Assembly: GCA_035534175.1 (NCBI GenBank)
Contig: DATLSM010000097.1
Span: 1 to 64,000 of the forward strand
Origin: DATLSM01 sp035534175
GTDB taxonomy: Bacteria; Actinomycetota; Thermoleophilia; Solirubrobacterales; 70-9
Direction of reading: 5' to 3'
DNA length: 64,000 bases
Made by a program: the position numbers and the translations under genes. Below the pieces are notes generated by a model that saw nothing but the letters and a program-made list of their open reading frames with translations, did no database searches and was not told the DNA's origin. Every line of letters begins with the position of its first letter. Position 1 is the first letter of the stretch. Positions 33,539 through 42,452 of the stretch are shown here, piece by piece.

Positions 33539-33943
33539 ATGCCCGATACGCAGAGTTGTTCCGTCGGAGCTGGCGAGGCCGACTCTGCCGAGGGCCCCAG
33601 CTGCAATCTGAGCGAGGGGGCACAGATGACTCGCCCGGCCCGCCGGGCGCGCGCAGCCGCCGGCCTGGGCTTCCTCGCGCTCGCCGGAGCCTTGGGCGCC
33701 CGCCAGGCCCCGGGCCGGGTAGCTCTGTGGCCCCTGGCACTCGTTCCCACCTGGTTCGGGATCTCCCACCTGGTGGCCGGCGTCACCGGCTATCGGGGCT
33801 GCCCCGAGCTTGGGGCGATCCCCAGCGTGATGCTCGCCCGGCCGGTGGCGACGAGCTGCGGGCCGTGGGAGCGGATCGACCGCGGGCTGGAGCGCCTTGG
33901 GTCGCGCCGATCTTCGCCAGGGTGCTGCTCAGGGGCGGCGTAG
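33539..33943 (+). CDS. Small membrane protein, probable MerR target
   Basis: 134 residues from ATG 33539, preceded by GAGGGGAG. The frame opens earlier (33494), but the MerR-type promoter at 33473-33503 would then leave no leader. The first 30 residues are polar with two Cys (SCSVGAGE, SCNLSEG); a TM segment follows (AAAGLGFLALAGALGA), then LWPLALVPTWFGISHLVAGVTGYRGCPELGAIPSV, two further hydrophobic parts with an invariant-looking GYRGCPELGAIP and CGPWERIDRGL. This arrangement resembles DUF2892-like inner-membrane proteins, but I am not certain. Conserved Cys in the loop could bind metal or sense redox, in line with MerR control. Confidence 0.75.
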   Translation: MPDTQSCSVGAGEADSAEGPSCNLSEGAQMTRPARRARAAAGLGFLALAGALGARQAPGRVALWPLALVPTWFGISHLVAGVTGYRGCPELGAIPSVMLARPVATSCGPWERIDRGLERLGSRRSSPGCCSGAA

Positions 33944-33970
33944 GGCAGGGGGCAGCCGGGCCCGGACGGG

Positions 33971-35551
33971 CTATACGCCGGCGGCCTGCTCTTCGGCGGC
34001 TGCGAGTGGGGTGAGGCCCTTGATCAGGTCGGCCGCCCGCTCGGCGATCGCGATCGTCGGCGCGTTGGTGTTGCCGCGAGGGACCACGGGCATTACCGAG
34101 GCATCGACGACGCGAAGGCCCTCCAGCCCGAGGACCCGCAGGTCGGTGTCAACGACCGAGCCGATCGCGCAGGTGCCGACCGGGTGATAGATCGGGAAGG
34201 CCGTGCGGGCGACGTGGGCCCGCAGCTCCTCCTCGGAGTCGCCCGTCGGGGCGGTGAACGGCTCGGCGCAATAGGGTCGCATCGCGGGCCGATCGCAGAT
34301 CTCCTGCATCAGCTCAAGCGCCGCGATCATCCGCGGCATGTCCTCCTCGGCGGAGAAGAATTCATTGCGAACGATCGGCTTCGCCGTTGGGTCATTGGAG
34401 GCGAGGCGGACAGAACCGCGGCTGCGCGGGGTCAGCAGGCAGGGAGAGACCCAGACGCCGTGGGCCTGCGGGTCGCCCATGCCCTCTTCGACGATCTGGA
34501 CAGGGGCGACGTGGAATTGCGTATCCGGCGCCGTGGAACCGGACTCGACCCGGGCGAAGCCACCGGACTCGGCGAGATTGGAGGCAAAGGGCCCGGTCTG
34601 GGTGGCCGTAAACTCCTCCAGCGCTGCCGGCTCCAGTGCCAACAACAGGCTCTGCGGCTCCGGCGTCGTCCAGACGCCGTAGCTGGCCGCGTGGTCGCTC
34701 AGATTCTCACCCACCGCCGGCTGGTCGAGCCGCACCTCTATCTCCCGCAGCGCCAGATGTTCGGCTGGGCCGATGCCGGAAAGCATCAACAGCTGCGGCG
34801 AGTTGAAGGTGCCGCCGCAGAGGATCACCTCGCGCTCGGCTCGCAGCTCCTGGTGTTGGCCGAGCTGGGTCACCTCGACGCCCACCGCGCGGCTGCCCTC
34901 GAAGAGGAGGCGGTCGACCTGCATGTAGGGCATCACGGTCAGGTTGGGGCGCTCCATCGCCGGGTGCAGATAGGCGACCGCAGCGCTGGCGCGCATCCCG
35001 CCCCGCTGGGTCACCTGGTACATCCCGACCCCCTCCTGCTCGGGGCCGTTGAAATCCTCGTTGCGGGGCAGGCCGGCTTCCGCGCCGGCCTCGACGAAGG
35101 CCGGGGTGATGGCGTTGCCGGAGCGCTGGTCGGAGACCGGCAGCGGGCCGCCGACCCCGTGCCAGCGCGAGGCGCCGCGCTCGTTGTCCTCAGCCTTGAG
35201 GAAGTAGGGGAAGAGATCCTCCCAGCCCCAGCCGGAGGCGCTCCAGCCGTCGTAGTCGGCGCGGTTGCCGCGGATGTAGATCATCGCGTTGATCGAGGAC
35301 GAGCCGCCGAGGACCTTGCCGCGAGGGAGGGCGAGGCGACGACCGTCGCAGTTTGCCTCCGGCGCGGTGCAGTAGTCCCAGTCCACCTCGGTGCGGGCCA
35401 GTTTCAAGTAGCCGAGCGGGACGTGGATGTTCTCGTTCACATCAGGCGGCCCCGCCTCCACCAACAGGACGCTCAGCGCCGGGTCCTCGGAAAGGCGGGC
35501 GGCAAGCACGCATCCGGCTGACCCCGCCCCGACGATCACGTAGTCATACAT
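33971..35551 (-). CDS. GMC-family FAD-dependent oxidoreductase
   Basis: 526 residues from ATG 35551, with AGGAGGAG about 5-8 bases upstream (ten further upstream codons are not used). FAD-binding Rossmann start YVIVGAGSAGCVLAARL (residues 4-20), GMC signature 1 GKVLGGSSSINAMIY, GMC signature 2 GTFNSPQLLMLSGIGP, and the C-terminal catalytic region YHPVGTCAIG (His) with NTNAPTIAIAERAADLI (Asn). Full length for choline-dehydrogenase/alcohol-oxidase types (500-560). No signal peptide. Family members oxidise alcohols with FAD. No betaine aldehyde dehydrogenase nearby, so choline is not implied; substrate unknown. Confidence 0.95.
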   Translation of the reverse strand: MYDYVIVGAGSAGCVLAARLSEDPALSVLLVEAGPPDVNENIHVPLGYLKLARTEVDWDYCTAPEANCDGRRLALPRGKVLGGSSSINAMIYIRGNRADYDGWSASGWGWEDLFPYFLKAEDNERGASRWHGVGGPLPVSDQRSGNAITPAFVEAGAEAGLPRNEDFNGPEQEGVGMYQVTQRGGMRASAAVAYLHPAMERPNLTVMPYMQVDRLLFEGSRAVGVEVTQLGQHQELRAEREVILCGGTFNSPQLLMLSGIGPAEHLALREIEVRLDQPAVGENLSDHAASYGVWTTPEPQSLLLALEPAALEEFTATQTGPFASNLAESGGFARVESGSTAPDTQFHVAPVQIVEEGMGDPQAHGVWVSPCLLTPRSRGSVRLASNDPTAKPIVRNEFFSAEEDMPRMIAALELMQEICDRPAMRPYCAEPFTAPTGDSEEELRAHVARTAFPIYHPVGTCAIGSVVDTDLRVLGLEGLRVVDASVMPVVPRGNTNAPTIAIAERAADLIKGLTPLAAAEEQAAGV

Positions 35552-35984
35552 CGGATCTCCTCCTGATTGTGCCGACCCCACTCGGCTGCTCGGTCAGAGA
35601 GCCTACTCCGCACTCCCGGCTGCGCCGGAATTTCCCAGCGGCCACCAACCTTGACCTGACGATCAACCGTCGAGGCAATCTGACTGCGAGCTGCGCCGGT
35701 GGAGTGTTCGTGACCCATCTGATTGCTCGGTTCAGAAACGCTACGGAAGTCTCGCGCCGCCTGATTCGACGGTGCAGGGAGATTGGCCAAGGCGAGGTCG
35801 GTTGCGTGGTCCGACCAGCTCGGATTAATGTGTGAAACGGTCGGTCAGTGCGCTCTCGAAGGCCGGCTCACTCACACCCTCCGCCAGCGCAGGAGGTTGA
35901 CCAGTAATCGAGGTCAGCGATACCGGAGCAAGGTCAATCGGTAAGCCCGCCAGACTGAGGGCCAATCGGCGGAGCATTCGCCGA
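35552..35984. other. Non-coding stretch, nothing recognised
   Basis: About 430 bases upstream of the GMC gene. Open frames running through it are antisense continuations and have no recognisable content. It must contain the GMC promoter, which I could not place. Confidence 0.4.
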
Positions 35985-36542
35985 TCATCCAACGGCACCG
36001 CCGGAGCCCGATCCCTCGACCGGCTTAGCCTGCGCTTGGATCGCTTCGAGGATCGCCCTCAGACCACCTTCGGTTTCGGTGTTCAGCGCATCGAGGATCG
36101 CCTGCGTGTCTTTGAAGGTGTTTTCGGATCGAGCATCGGAGGCCATCGACTGCACGCCCTGACCGACCATGATGATCGACAGGAGGACGAGCTGGATGAA
36201 GGTCTGTGCGATCCAGGCGACGATCAGGATCAGCCCGGGCTTCGTCAGGAACTTGGGGACGTCGCCGCTGGTCAGGACCCCCGCCTCAATCAGGATGGCG
36301 GGCAGGCTGGTCAGGGCGACGAGGCTGAAGAGATAGGCCATGGCCATGGACCCAACGGCGTGAGTGATGATCACCGCGAGCTTGGCGTTGAACCCCTGTA
36401 CCTCGCTCATTGCCTGCTTGATCTCAGACGGGCTGAAACGAACCGCCCGATTGAGATGGTGCCGTGTCCTTACGGCGTTAGGCGTCTTCGGTTCGCCTGA
36501 CTCGTCAGTCGCGGTGCCGGCTGTAGGGCTTGGCAGTGTCAT
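35985..36542 (-). CDS. Membrane protein of unknown function with C-terminal helical region
   Basis: 185 residues from ATG 36542, with GGGAA 7 bases upstream. A polar N terminus (45 residues) is followed by two membrane helices, VIITHAVGSMAMAYLFSLVALTSLPAIL and KPGLILIVAWIAQTFIQLVLLSIIMV, then a polar amphipathic C terminus (SMASDARSENTFKDTQAILDALNTET). The pattern FNAKLAVIIT...GSMAMAYLF...IVAWIAQTFIQLVLL is shared with unnamed actinobacterial and phage-associated two-helix proteins that I recall, in which the C-terminal part is a coiled coil. No enzymatic residues. Isolated gene. Confidence 0.75.
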   Translation of the reverse strand: MTLPSPTAGTATDESGEPKTPNAVRTRHHLNRAVRFSPSEIKQAMSEVQGFNAKLAVIITHAVGSMAMAYLFSLVALTSLPAILIEAGVLTSGDVPKFLTKPGLILIVAWIAQTFIQLVLLSIIMVGQGVQSMASDARSENTFKDTQAILDALNTETEGGLRAILEAIQAQAKPVEGSGSGGAVG

Positions 36543-36735
36543 CGGCGTTTCCCTTCGGGCAGTAGTAATGAGTGTGTTCGGGCTGAATCCGCGTCCGTAG
36601 TTGAGGGAAGCATCAGCTCAACCGAAACGTCCATATCAGCAATTGCGACCACTCGGGGCCAGTGGGCAATCGACGACACAGAAAGACCGTAGCGATCAGA
36701 GCGGCGGAACGAACAGACGTTCGGACTACCTGATG

Positions 36736-36757
36736 CCCTGTCCTGATGGGACGGGCA
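36736..36757 (-). terminator. Candidate hairpin downstream of the toxin gene
   Basis: GCCC-T-GTCC and GGAC-GGGC form an 8-base stem with one bulge and a five-base loop, about 10 bases after the toxin stop. No T-run. Position accurate to a base or so. Confidence 0.3.
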
Positions 36758-36766
36758 AGCCCTCGA

Positions 36767-37063
36767 TCAAGGTCGTTTGAAGATCGAGTGCGTCCCGACC
36801 CGCCGCCATATGATGTGCGCCTGGCCAGGGTGAACCTCGTCGCCGTATTCAAACGTCGCGCGGCCGTCCGGCGCCCAGGTCATCTCCCAGATGCCGGGGT
36901 GTCCCTGCATCCGCTTGATACGGAGGCGGGGATGAAAGGCTTGCTCGGCGTTCTTCAGGTCGGTGACGAACTGCTTCACCGCGGCCAAGAACTGCCGCTG
37001 CTGCTGGGGCGTCAGACCCTGCCAGTCCCGCCGAAATGACGGAAGAACCCTACGAATCGGCAT
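36767..37063 (-). CDS. RelE/ParE-type toxin of a toxin-antitoxin pair
   Basis: 98 residues. Fits the small RelE/ParE superfamily fold: RRDWQGLTPQQQRQFLAAVKQFVTDL (first two helices), FHPRLRIKRMQGHPGIWEMTWAPDGRATFEYG (central beta strands) and IIWRRVGTHSIFKRP at the C terminus, where the final His-x-x-Phe is typical of RelE/HigB-like RNases. Known members cut mRNA at the ribosome or inhibit gyrase. The start overlaps the end of the antitoxin gene by 14 bases, giving the normal antitoxin-first operon. The antitoxin is highly acidic, the toxin basic, as expected. Confidence 0.85.
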   Translation of the reverse strand: MPIRRVLPSFRRDWQGLTPQQQRQFLAAVKQFVTDLKNAEQAFHPRLRIKRMQGHPGIWEMTWAPDGRATFEYGDEVHPGQAHIIWRRVGTHSIFKRP

Positions 37064-37307
37064 CGAGGGGCTTCAGGTCTGCTTCCAGCGCCCCAAGGAA
37101 ATCGTCGTCGCTCTCATAGGTGGTTCCGCGACCGGCGGCGAGGTCTTCGTCGGCCTCGTGCTCTTTTGCCTGCCACTCGCGGGTCCAGAACCAGACCTGG
37201 TCGGGATCAATCCGGCCGTCCGTGATCTCCTCAAGAAGGATCGCGGCGCCGTCGACGGCGCCGTCAGGAAGGCGGTCTACCAGCTGGTGAAGCTCAGCCT
37301 TGGTCAT
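37050..37307 (-). CDS. Antitoxin of the RelE/ParE-type pair
   Basis: 85 residues from ATG 37307. The N terminus (MTKAELHQLVDRLPDGAVDGAAILLEEI) is helical, the middle has FWTREWQAKEHEADEDLAAGRG, and the C terminus is acidic and probably unfolded until bound (YESDDDFLGALEADLKPLDADS). This matches small antitoxins paired with RelE-like toxins, where the C-terminal part wraps the toxin and the N-terminal part dimerises and may repress the promoter. No ribbon-helix-helix or AbrB motif can be read with confidence. First gene of the two-gene operon. Confidence 0.8.
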   Translation of the reverse strand: MTKAELHQLVDRLPDGAVDGAAILLEEITDGRIDPDQVWFWTREWQAKEHEADEDLAAGRGTTYESDDDFLGALEADLKPLDADS

Positions 37308-38021
37308 TGCTGCATTGTGCCACGAGGCATCATCTGCAACTAGAAGGACCAGGCTTGCCGGCCCGATAAACGCTGGTGGGAATCAGGTCGTCCTGACGAA
37401 TAACACGCCAACCTCGGAGATCCTTTCGACGCTCAGTGGTTTCGTCAGCACTGCGATCGAGTCGGGCTTTTCGTCAAGAGAAATCGAGTTGATTGACCGT
37501 GTTGCCGAGGCGCAGGATATTTCGGGTGAAGAACTGGAAGCTGCGGTGCGATCTGGAATCGAAGCTGCGGCACCGGAGCAGAGCCGGCTTGCCAAGTTTC
37601 GAGACGCGGTGATGCAAAGCGCGGTCAGTGGTGTGCGGTGCAGGCGATCATCGCCGCTGCGGGCGCGCTTCTGTAGTTAGGTGCGTCGAAGGACGGCTTG
37701 CGTCTTTAGCTCGCGGGCTTCGGCACGCCTGTCGGCGATTATCTCGTCGGACGGGCTCACGCCCGGTGTCAAGTGGGTGAGCACCATCACGTTCGATTTA
37801 TCGCGGCGCGCCGCTCGTTGACGGAAGTGGCGTGAGACTTGGTGTTTTGAGCCATATACGGATGGAAGCTCCGCTGCCGGTGACCGGGCTAGATTCCCCC
37901 GCTACCGTGCTCGACATGCTTTCGCCAATGTCGTCCATATCGCGCTGCGATTTCAAGGCCAGTATCGCCCAGGAATCGGCAAGGAGGCGCGAGCTGATCT
38001 CAAGTCAACCCAGCGAGGCTG
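37308..38021. other. Non-coding stretch with one unassigned open frame
   Basis: About 710 bases. A plus-strand frame ending at 37680 encodes an acidic helical stretch (REIELIDRVAEAQDISGEELE) but its only starts are TTGs that overlap the antitoxin start, so it may be a gene fragment. 37681-38021 shows nothing recognisable. Confidence 0.35.
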
Positions 38022-39677
38022 CTACCAGGTATCGACAAAGCGACGGCGGCGCGGCAACCGGCCCGACCGCGCGGCCCGGCCCAGGGTCGAGGCAATCAAC
38101 GACCGCGTCTCCGCCGGGTCGATCACGTCGTCGATCTCGAACAGAGTGGCCGCATTCAGGGCCTGGGCGTTTCGCTCTGCCGCCTCCGTCAGCTCGCGGA
38201 TCCGCTGCTCGCGCTCTCCCTCGTCGACGATCGCGTCGAGCTCCTTGCGCAGCGCCAACCTGACGGCACCCTCGAGGCCCATGGGGCCGAGATGGGCCGT
38301 GGGCCAAGCGAGGGTGAGCAACGGCTCGTGCAGGCTGCCTCCCGCCATCGCCTGCGCCCCGAGACCGTAGCCTCGGCGCAGGACCACGGCGACGAGCGGA
38401 ACACCCAGCGCCGCGCCAGCGACCAGAAGTCGCGATGCATGGCGCACGAGGCCGGTTGCCTCCGCTTCCGGGCCCACCATGATTCCCGGCGTATCGACCA
38501 GGGAGACGATCGGGAGCTCGAATGCGTCGCAGAGCTGCATGAACCTTGCGGCCTTGTCGGCGGCGTCGCTGGTGATCGCTCCCGCCGTGTGACGCGTGTC
38601 GTTGGCGATCACCCCGAGCGGGCGCCCCTCGATCCGGGCGAGCGCGGTGACCATCTCCGGTGCGAAACGCTCGCGCAAGAAGGTGACAGACCCCTCATCG
38701 GCGAGCGTCTCAATGATCGGCTGCACCGCGTATGCGCGTCGCTGTCGTTCGGGGACGAGATCCCGGAGGCGTTTCTGATCTGGTTCTGGAGTCGGCTGCG
38801 TGGCTCCCTGGAAGTACGCCAGCAACCGCTTGGTTACCACCGTGGCAGCCTGCTCGTCGGTTACGGCAACGTCTATCACGCCGTTGCGCACCTGCATTTC
38901 AAGCGGCCCGACCTCGTCGGGATGGACCTTGCCCAACCCCCCTCCCTCGATCATCGCCGGGCCGCCCATGCCCAGCGAGACGTTCTCCGTCGCCACGATC
39001 AGGTCCGAGCACCCGGCGATCATCGCGTTGCCGGCAAAGCAGCGACCGGCGACGACCGCGATGCGGGGCACCTGGCCCGATAGCCGCGCCCAGAGCGCGA
39101 AGGCCCGCGTATCGAGGGCGGAGACCGCTGGATAGTCGGTGTCACCCGGCCGCCCGCCACCGCCCTCGGCAAAGAAGACGGTCGGTAGGTTCATGCGCTC
39201 GATCAGCTCGAAGAGTCGATCCTTCTTTCGATGGCCCAGCGCGCCCTGAGTCCCGGCCAGGACGGTGTAGTCATAGGACAGCACGGCGCAGGCGCTGTCC
39301 TCTCCAAACAGTTGCCCGTTGATGCGAGCGGTACCCGCCACGAGGCCGTCAGCGGGGGTGCGCGCGATCAGCTCGTCGAGATCGCGGCGTGATCGCTGAG
39401 CGGCAATAGCGAACCGCCCGTACTCGACAAAGGACCCGGGGTCGACCAGTTCGGCGATGTTCTCCCGCGCCGTTCTTGCGCCCCCTGCATGACGGCGCTC
39501 GACCGCGTCCCGACGTGCCCCATCCTGGGTCAGGGCGCGACGCTCAAGCACCTCGGCCAGGTCGTCGCGCTCAACGCGCTCGTCATTGCTCTCTCCGTCG
39601 GGCACCGGCGAGATGTTCCCAGACGCAGTGTGTCCTCGACCGGACTCCGAAACTATCGTCACCGTAGCTCTATTCAA
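38022..39677 (-). CDS. Carboxyl transferase domain protein (acyl-CoA carboxylase beta type)
   Basis: 551 residues if TTG 39677 is used; a GTG at 39605 (VPDGESNDERVERDD) is an alternative and neither start has a well-spaced ribosome site. Both crotonase-fold halves are present: N half with RTARENIAELVDPGSFVEYG, CAVLSYDYTVLAGTQG, FFAEGGGGRPGD and GRCFAGNAMIAGCSDLI; C half with RIEGRPLGVIANDTRHTAGAIT, LVDTPGIMVG and LRRGYGLGAQAMAGGS. These subunits transfer a carboxyl group from carboxybiotin to acetyl-, propionyl- or other acyl-CoAs. No biotin carboxylase or biotin carrier gene is nearby, so its partners are elsewhere or it acts as a decarboxylase-like orphan. Confidence 0.93.
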   Translation of the reverse strand: MNRATVTIVSESGRGHTASGNISPVPDGESNDERVERDDLAEVLERRALTQDGARRDAVERRHAGGARTARENIAELVDPGSFVEYGRFAIAAQRSRRDLDELIARTPADGLVAGTARINGQLFGEDSACAVLSYDYTVLAGTQGALGHRKKDRLFELIERMNLPTVFFAEGGGGRPGDTDYPAVSALDTRAFALWARLSGQVPRIAVVAGRCFAGNAMIAGCSDLIVATENVSLGMGGPAMIEGGGLGKVHPDEVGPLEMQVRNGVIDVAVTDEQAATVVTKRLLAYFQGATQPTPEPDQKRLRDLVPERQRRAYAVQPIIETLADEGSVTFLRERFAPEMVTALARIEGRPLGVIANDTRHTAGAITSDAADKAARFMQLCDAFELPIVSLVDTPGIMVGPEAEATGLVRHASRLLVAGAALGVPLVAVVLRRGYGLGAQAMAGGSLHEPLLTLAWPTAHLGPMGLEGAVRLALRKELDAIVDEGEREQRIRELTEAAERNAQALNAATLFEIDDVIDPAETRSLIASTLGRAARSGRLPRRRRFVDTW

Positions 39678-39903
39678 TCCTCAGATGAAGAGCGCTCAGG
39701 GAGATTGGGGACCGCCGATCAGCGCCTCACCTTCCTCCAGGGTAGGCGCCATAGTCAGCGACAGCACCGAACAGGGGGATCGCCTCCCAGGGAATCAGCC
39801 GGGCCGACCAATCTGACAGTGCATCGGCGACCGGAATCTCGGACGTAGGCCCCCGACCACAACGCAGGAGGCCGACCGGCAGGCGAGCCCTCTGACGAGG
39901 CGG

Positions 39904-40794
39904 CTAGGGGTCCGAGGCTCCGATGAAGTCTGTGAGTAGCTCGTTGACCCGCTCCGCTGCGTCGTGCTGAACCCAGTGAGTTGCATCCGGAATCCGCTCG
40001 ACTCGGACCTTGGGAGCCCACCTCCGACCCGGATCCGCAAGCTCGCTGCCGAGATGGCGATCACGCTGGCCCCAGATGACGAGCACCGGGCAATCGATCG
40101 GGCTCATCCGGTCGAGAGCCTTGCGCGGAGATTGTCGAAGCGCGGCCCTGTAGTAATTGATCATCCCCGTAAATGCACCTGGCTGTGACCAGGCCTCCGC
40201 ATAGCGTTCGAGGTCCGCGTCGGTGAAGGATTCGGGCGAGTCGGCGCGCAGTGAGCGCTTGGCGAATGCGAACCCGTCGCGTGCCAGCAACTTCTCCGGC
40301 AGGTAGGGAATCTGAAAGAAGAACATGTACCAGCTCTTGCGCAGCTGTTTGACGGTCCGGAACCCATCGAGCATGCGTGCAGGATGGGGTACGTTGAGGA
40401 TCGCCAAGCGCTCGACTGAGTCTGGATGATCCATTGCCGTGAGATAGGCGACGGCGGCGCCCCAGTCGTGGCCGACAAGATGAGCTTTCTCGACCCCGGA
40501 ATGGCGGATCAGCGCGGCGATGTCTGCGGCCAGATGTTCGCCGTCATATGCCCGCCAGCCGGAGGGCTTATCCGAGAGGTTGTAGCCGCGCATGTCGGGT
40601 GCGACCACGTGGTACCCGGCAGCCGCCAGAGCGGGGATCTGATGGCGCCAGGAGTACCAGAACTCGGGGAAGCCGTGCAGCAACACAACCAGGGGACCCT
40701 GGCCAGACTCGACGTAGTGCAGGCGAATCCCGTTGACATCTGCATAGGAGTCGCTGGCCCCCGCCACTTCCATCAGATCCGACGGCCTGCTCAT
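39904..40794 (-). CDS. Alpha/beta hydrolase, epoxide hydrolase type
   Basis: 296 residues from ATG 40794, with GGAG 6 bases upstream. Epoxide hydrolase landmarks: oxyanion motif HGFPEFWYSWRHQIPALA, RGYNLSDKP, nucleophile in GHDWGAAVA (Asp, about residue 115), cap-domain Tyr residues (SWYMFFFQIPYLPEKLL and MINYYRAAL), charge relay Asp region VIWGQRDRHLG and catalytic His in DATHWVQHDAAE. Asp instead of Ser at the elbow separates it from the hydrolase at 23030. Such enzymes open epoxides with water through an ester intermediate. Cytoplasmic, no partner gene visible. Confidence 0.93.
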   Translation of the reverse strand: MSRPSDLMEVAGASDSYADVNGIRLHYVESGQGPLVVLLHGFPEFWYSWRHQIPALAAAGYHVVAPDMRGYNLSDKPSGWRAYDGEHLAADIAALIRHSGVEKAHLVGHDWGAAVAYLTAMDHPDSVERLAILNVPHPARMLDGFRTVKQLRKSWYMFFFQIPYLPEKLLARDGFAFAKRSLRADSPESFTDADLERYAEAWSQPGAFTGMINYYRAALRQSPRKALDRMSPIDCPVLVIWGQRDRHLGSELADPGRRWAPKVRVERIPDATHWVQHDAAERVNELLTDFIGASDP

Positions 40795-40996
40795 GCCGAC
40801 TCCGTATTCGACCCCGCGTCGTACTCATCCATAGGACATCCCAATGTCGAAGTGCCTGATGAACTCCAGAGCCAGGGGCCTTACCAGCCTTGTATGGCTA
40901 TCGGTGGATTCCAGGCGGCGCGGGCATCGCCGCGCCGACCCAGCCGCTGGCCCTGAAAGGGCCGCGGCCAGGGGTGTCTGCCATGGCGGCCTGGTT

Positions 40997-41281
40997 CTAT
41001 TTCTTCTTGCCGCTGATCGCCGTCTTGAATGAGGCACCCGGCGTGAACTTTGGCGTTTTTGATGCTTTGATCTTCAGCGATTGGCCGGTTTGTGGGTTGC
41101 GTCCCGTGCGCGCTCCGCGCTTGACGACGGAGAACTTGCCAAATCCGGTCAGGGCAACCTCATCGCCCTTTTTCAGCGTTTTCTGGATTGTGTTGATCAG
41201 GCTCTCGATCGCTCGCGCGGAGTCTGCTCTGCTCAGCCCGCTGTCCTTCGCGATCGCCTCAATCAGTTGCGTCTTGTTCAT
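40997..41281 (-). CDS. hup: HU-family DNA-binding protein
   Basis: 94 residues from ATG 41281, preceded by AGGAGA. Complete HU fold: MNKTQLIEAIAKDSGLSRADSARAIES helices, then GDEVALTGFGKFSVVKRGARTGRNPQTGQ (the GRNPxTG DNA-intercalating arm) and a Lys-rich C-terminal KASKTPKFTPGASFKTAISGKKK. Homodimers bend and compact DNA without strong sequence preference. No extended Lys/Ala tail of the mycobacterial type is present, so this is the short bacterial form. Monocistronic. Confidence 0.96.
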   Translation of the reverse strand: MNKTQLIEAIAKDSGLSRADSARAIESLINTIQKTLKKGDEVALTGFGKFSVVKRGARTGRNPQTGQSLKIKASKTPKFTPGASFKTAISGKKK

Positions 41282-41536
41282 TGCTCTCCTTGGTTTGAGA
41301 AACCGAGCTCGCAGAATATGGCTAATGCCATGCGGGCTGCGGGGTGGGGACGGTAGAACCCGCCGGTATGGCCGGTGGCGCGCCCGTTATGCCTCCCCTG
41401 CCCCCTTGGCGCTTGATTGGGTCGGCTGTCCCGTGGTGGCGACCGATTGACCCGGCCGAGTCAATCGGAGGTCGCGAGCTGAGAAGCTGATGCCGGGCGT
41501 CAAATCGGAGATAGCCGGGCCCAGGCGGCCCTTGGC

Positions 41537-42352
41537 CTACTGAGGCGCCATGCAGCACAGCTGAGCGCTGCCGCTGGCAAGCAGGCGCCCGGCCTCATCC
41601 CAGATGCGCCCGCTCACGCCGAGTAGGCCGTCGTCTGCCACCGGGCACTCGTGATCGACCAAAAGCCACTCGCTCTGAGCGGCGGGTCGGTGAAAAGATA
41701 CGTAGGTGTCGAGGTTCGGGGCGACGAAATCCGCCCCCCGGTACTTCTGCCAGACGGCGGGCCAGCCGAAAGTATCCAGCAGGATCAGTGGGCGGGCAGC
41801 GTCGATAAATGGGTCCTCGAAGTGGGGCGTCGGCTCAAAGCGCACCCACTCCCTGATCACCGGCCGGGGCCCCACGTCGCCCGCGCCGAACTCCGGCCGG
41901 CGACAGCTGAGGTTGCTCCAGAAGCTGTAGATCGGTCTACCGTCCTTTGTTCGCTCCAGGAGTTTGGAGTCGCCAGGCGGAGCCACCTCGGGCGCAGCCG
42001 GTTCCTGATGCTGGTAGCCCGGTGCCTGCGCAGCTGTCCTGATCAATGCGAAGAGAACCGGCTTTCCCCCTTGGGTCATGTTCACCGCGAGGGATTCCGA
42101 TCTGCGGCCTCGCCTGAGCACCTCGACCGCCAGGTCAACCTCAGCGAAGTCCGGTGGGCTGAGGAAGTGGCAGTAGAAGCTCGCCGGCCGGGGGATCTGG
42201 GCACAGAGGCCTGCAGCGCGCAGGGCGATGGCCGCCAGGTAGCCACCGCTCGGACCCCAGATCTCCCAAGCCTCGCTGAGCCGGATCGAGTAGCGGCCGT
42301 CATCGCCGGAGAGCTCGGTCGCCTCCTCCAGGCTCTGGGCTCGCTCGCTCAT
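41537..42352 (-). CDS. Acyl-CoA thioesterase-like protein (double hotdog)
   Basis: 271 residues from ATG 42352; further upstream codons overlap the divergent gene and are not used. The N half shows the thioesterase hotdog pattern: WEIWGPSGGYLAAIALRAAGLCAQIPRPASFYCHFLSPP followed by DLAVEVLRRGRRSESLAVNMTQGGKPV. The C half has EWVRFEP, LDTFGWPAVW and FVAPNLDTYVSFHRPAAQSEWLLVDHECPV, ending GRIWDEAGRLLASGSAQLCC, the usual C-terminal hotdog signature (tesB-like). Such enzymes hydrolyse acyl-CoAs. Catalytic residues cannot be fixed from sequence alone. Divergent from 42453. Confidence 0.88.
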   Translation of the reverse strand: MSERAQSLEEATELSGDDGRYSIRLSEAWEIWGPSGGYLAAIALRAAGLCAQIPRPASFYCHFLSPPDFAEVDLAVEVLRRGRRSESLAVNMTQGGKPVLFALIRTAAQAPGYQHQEPAAPEVAPPGDSKLLERTKDGRPIYSFWSNLSCRRPEFGAGDVGPRPVIREWVRFEPTPHFEDPFIDAARPLILLDTFGWPAVWQKYRGADFVAPNLDTYVSFHRPAAQSEWLLVDHECPVADDGLLGVSGRIWDEAGRLLASGSAQLCCMAPQ

Positions 42353-42452
42353 CGGCGGGTCGAGCTTAGAGCGCAGCCCGTTTGGCAAGGCCGGAGGTCC
42401 TGCGCCGACCGAGTGACCCGGGTTCGGCCGGCACCCCTTAAGCTCTACCTGG

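Noticed and set aside
37300..37680. Plus-strand 126-codon frame after the antitoxin gene
   Set aside because: Starts only at TTG inside the antitoxin start region, no ribosome site, no family recognised; mentioned as a possible fragment.
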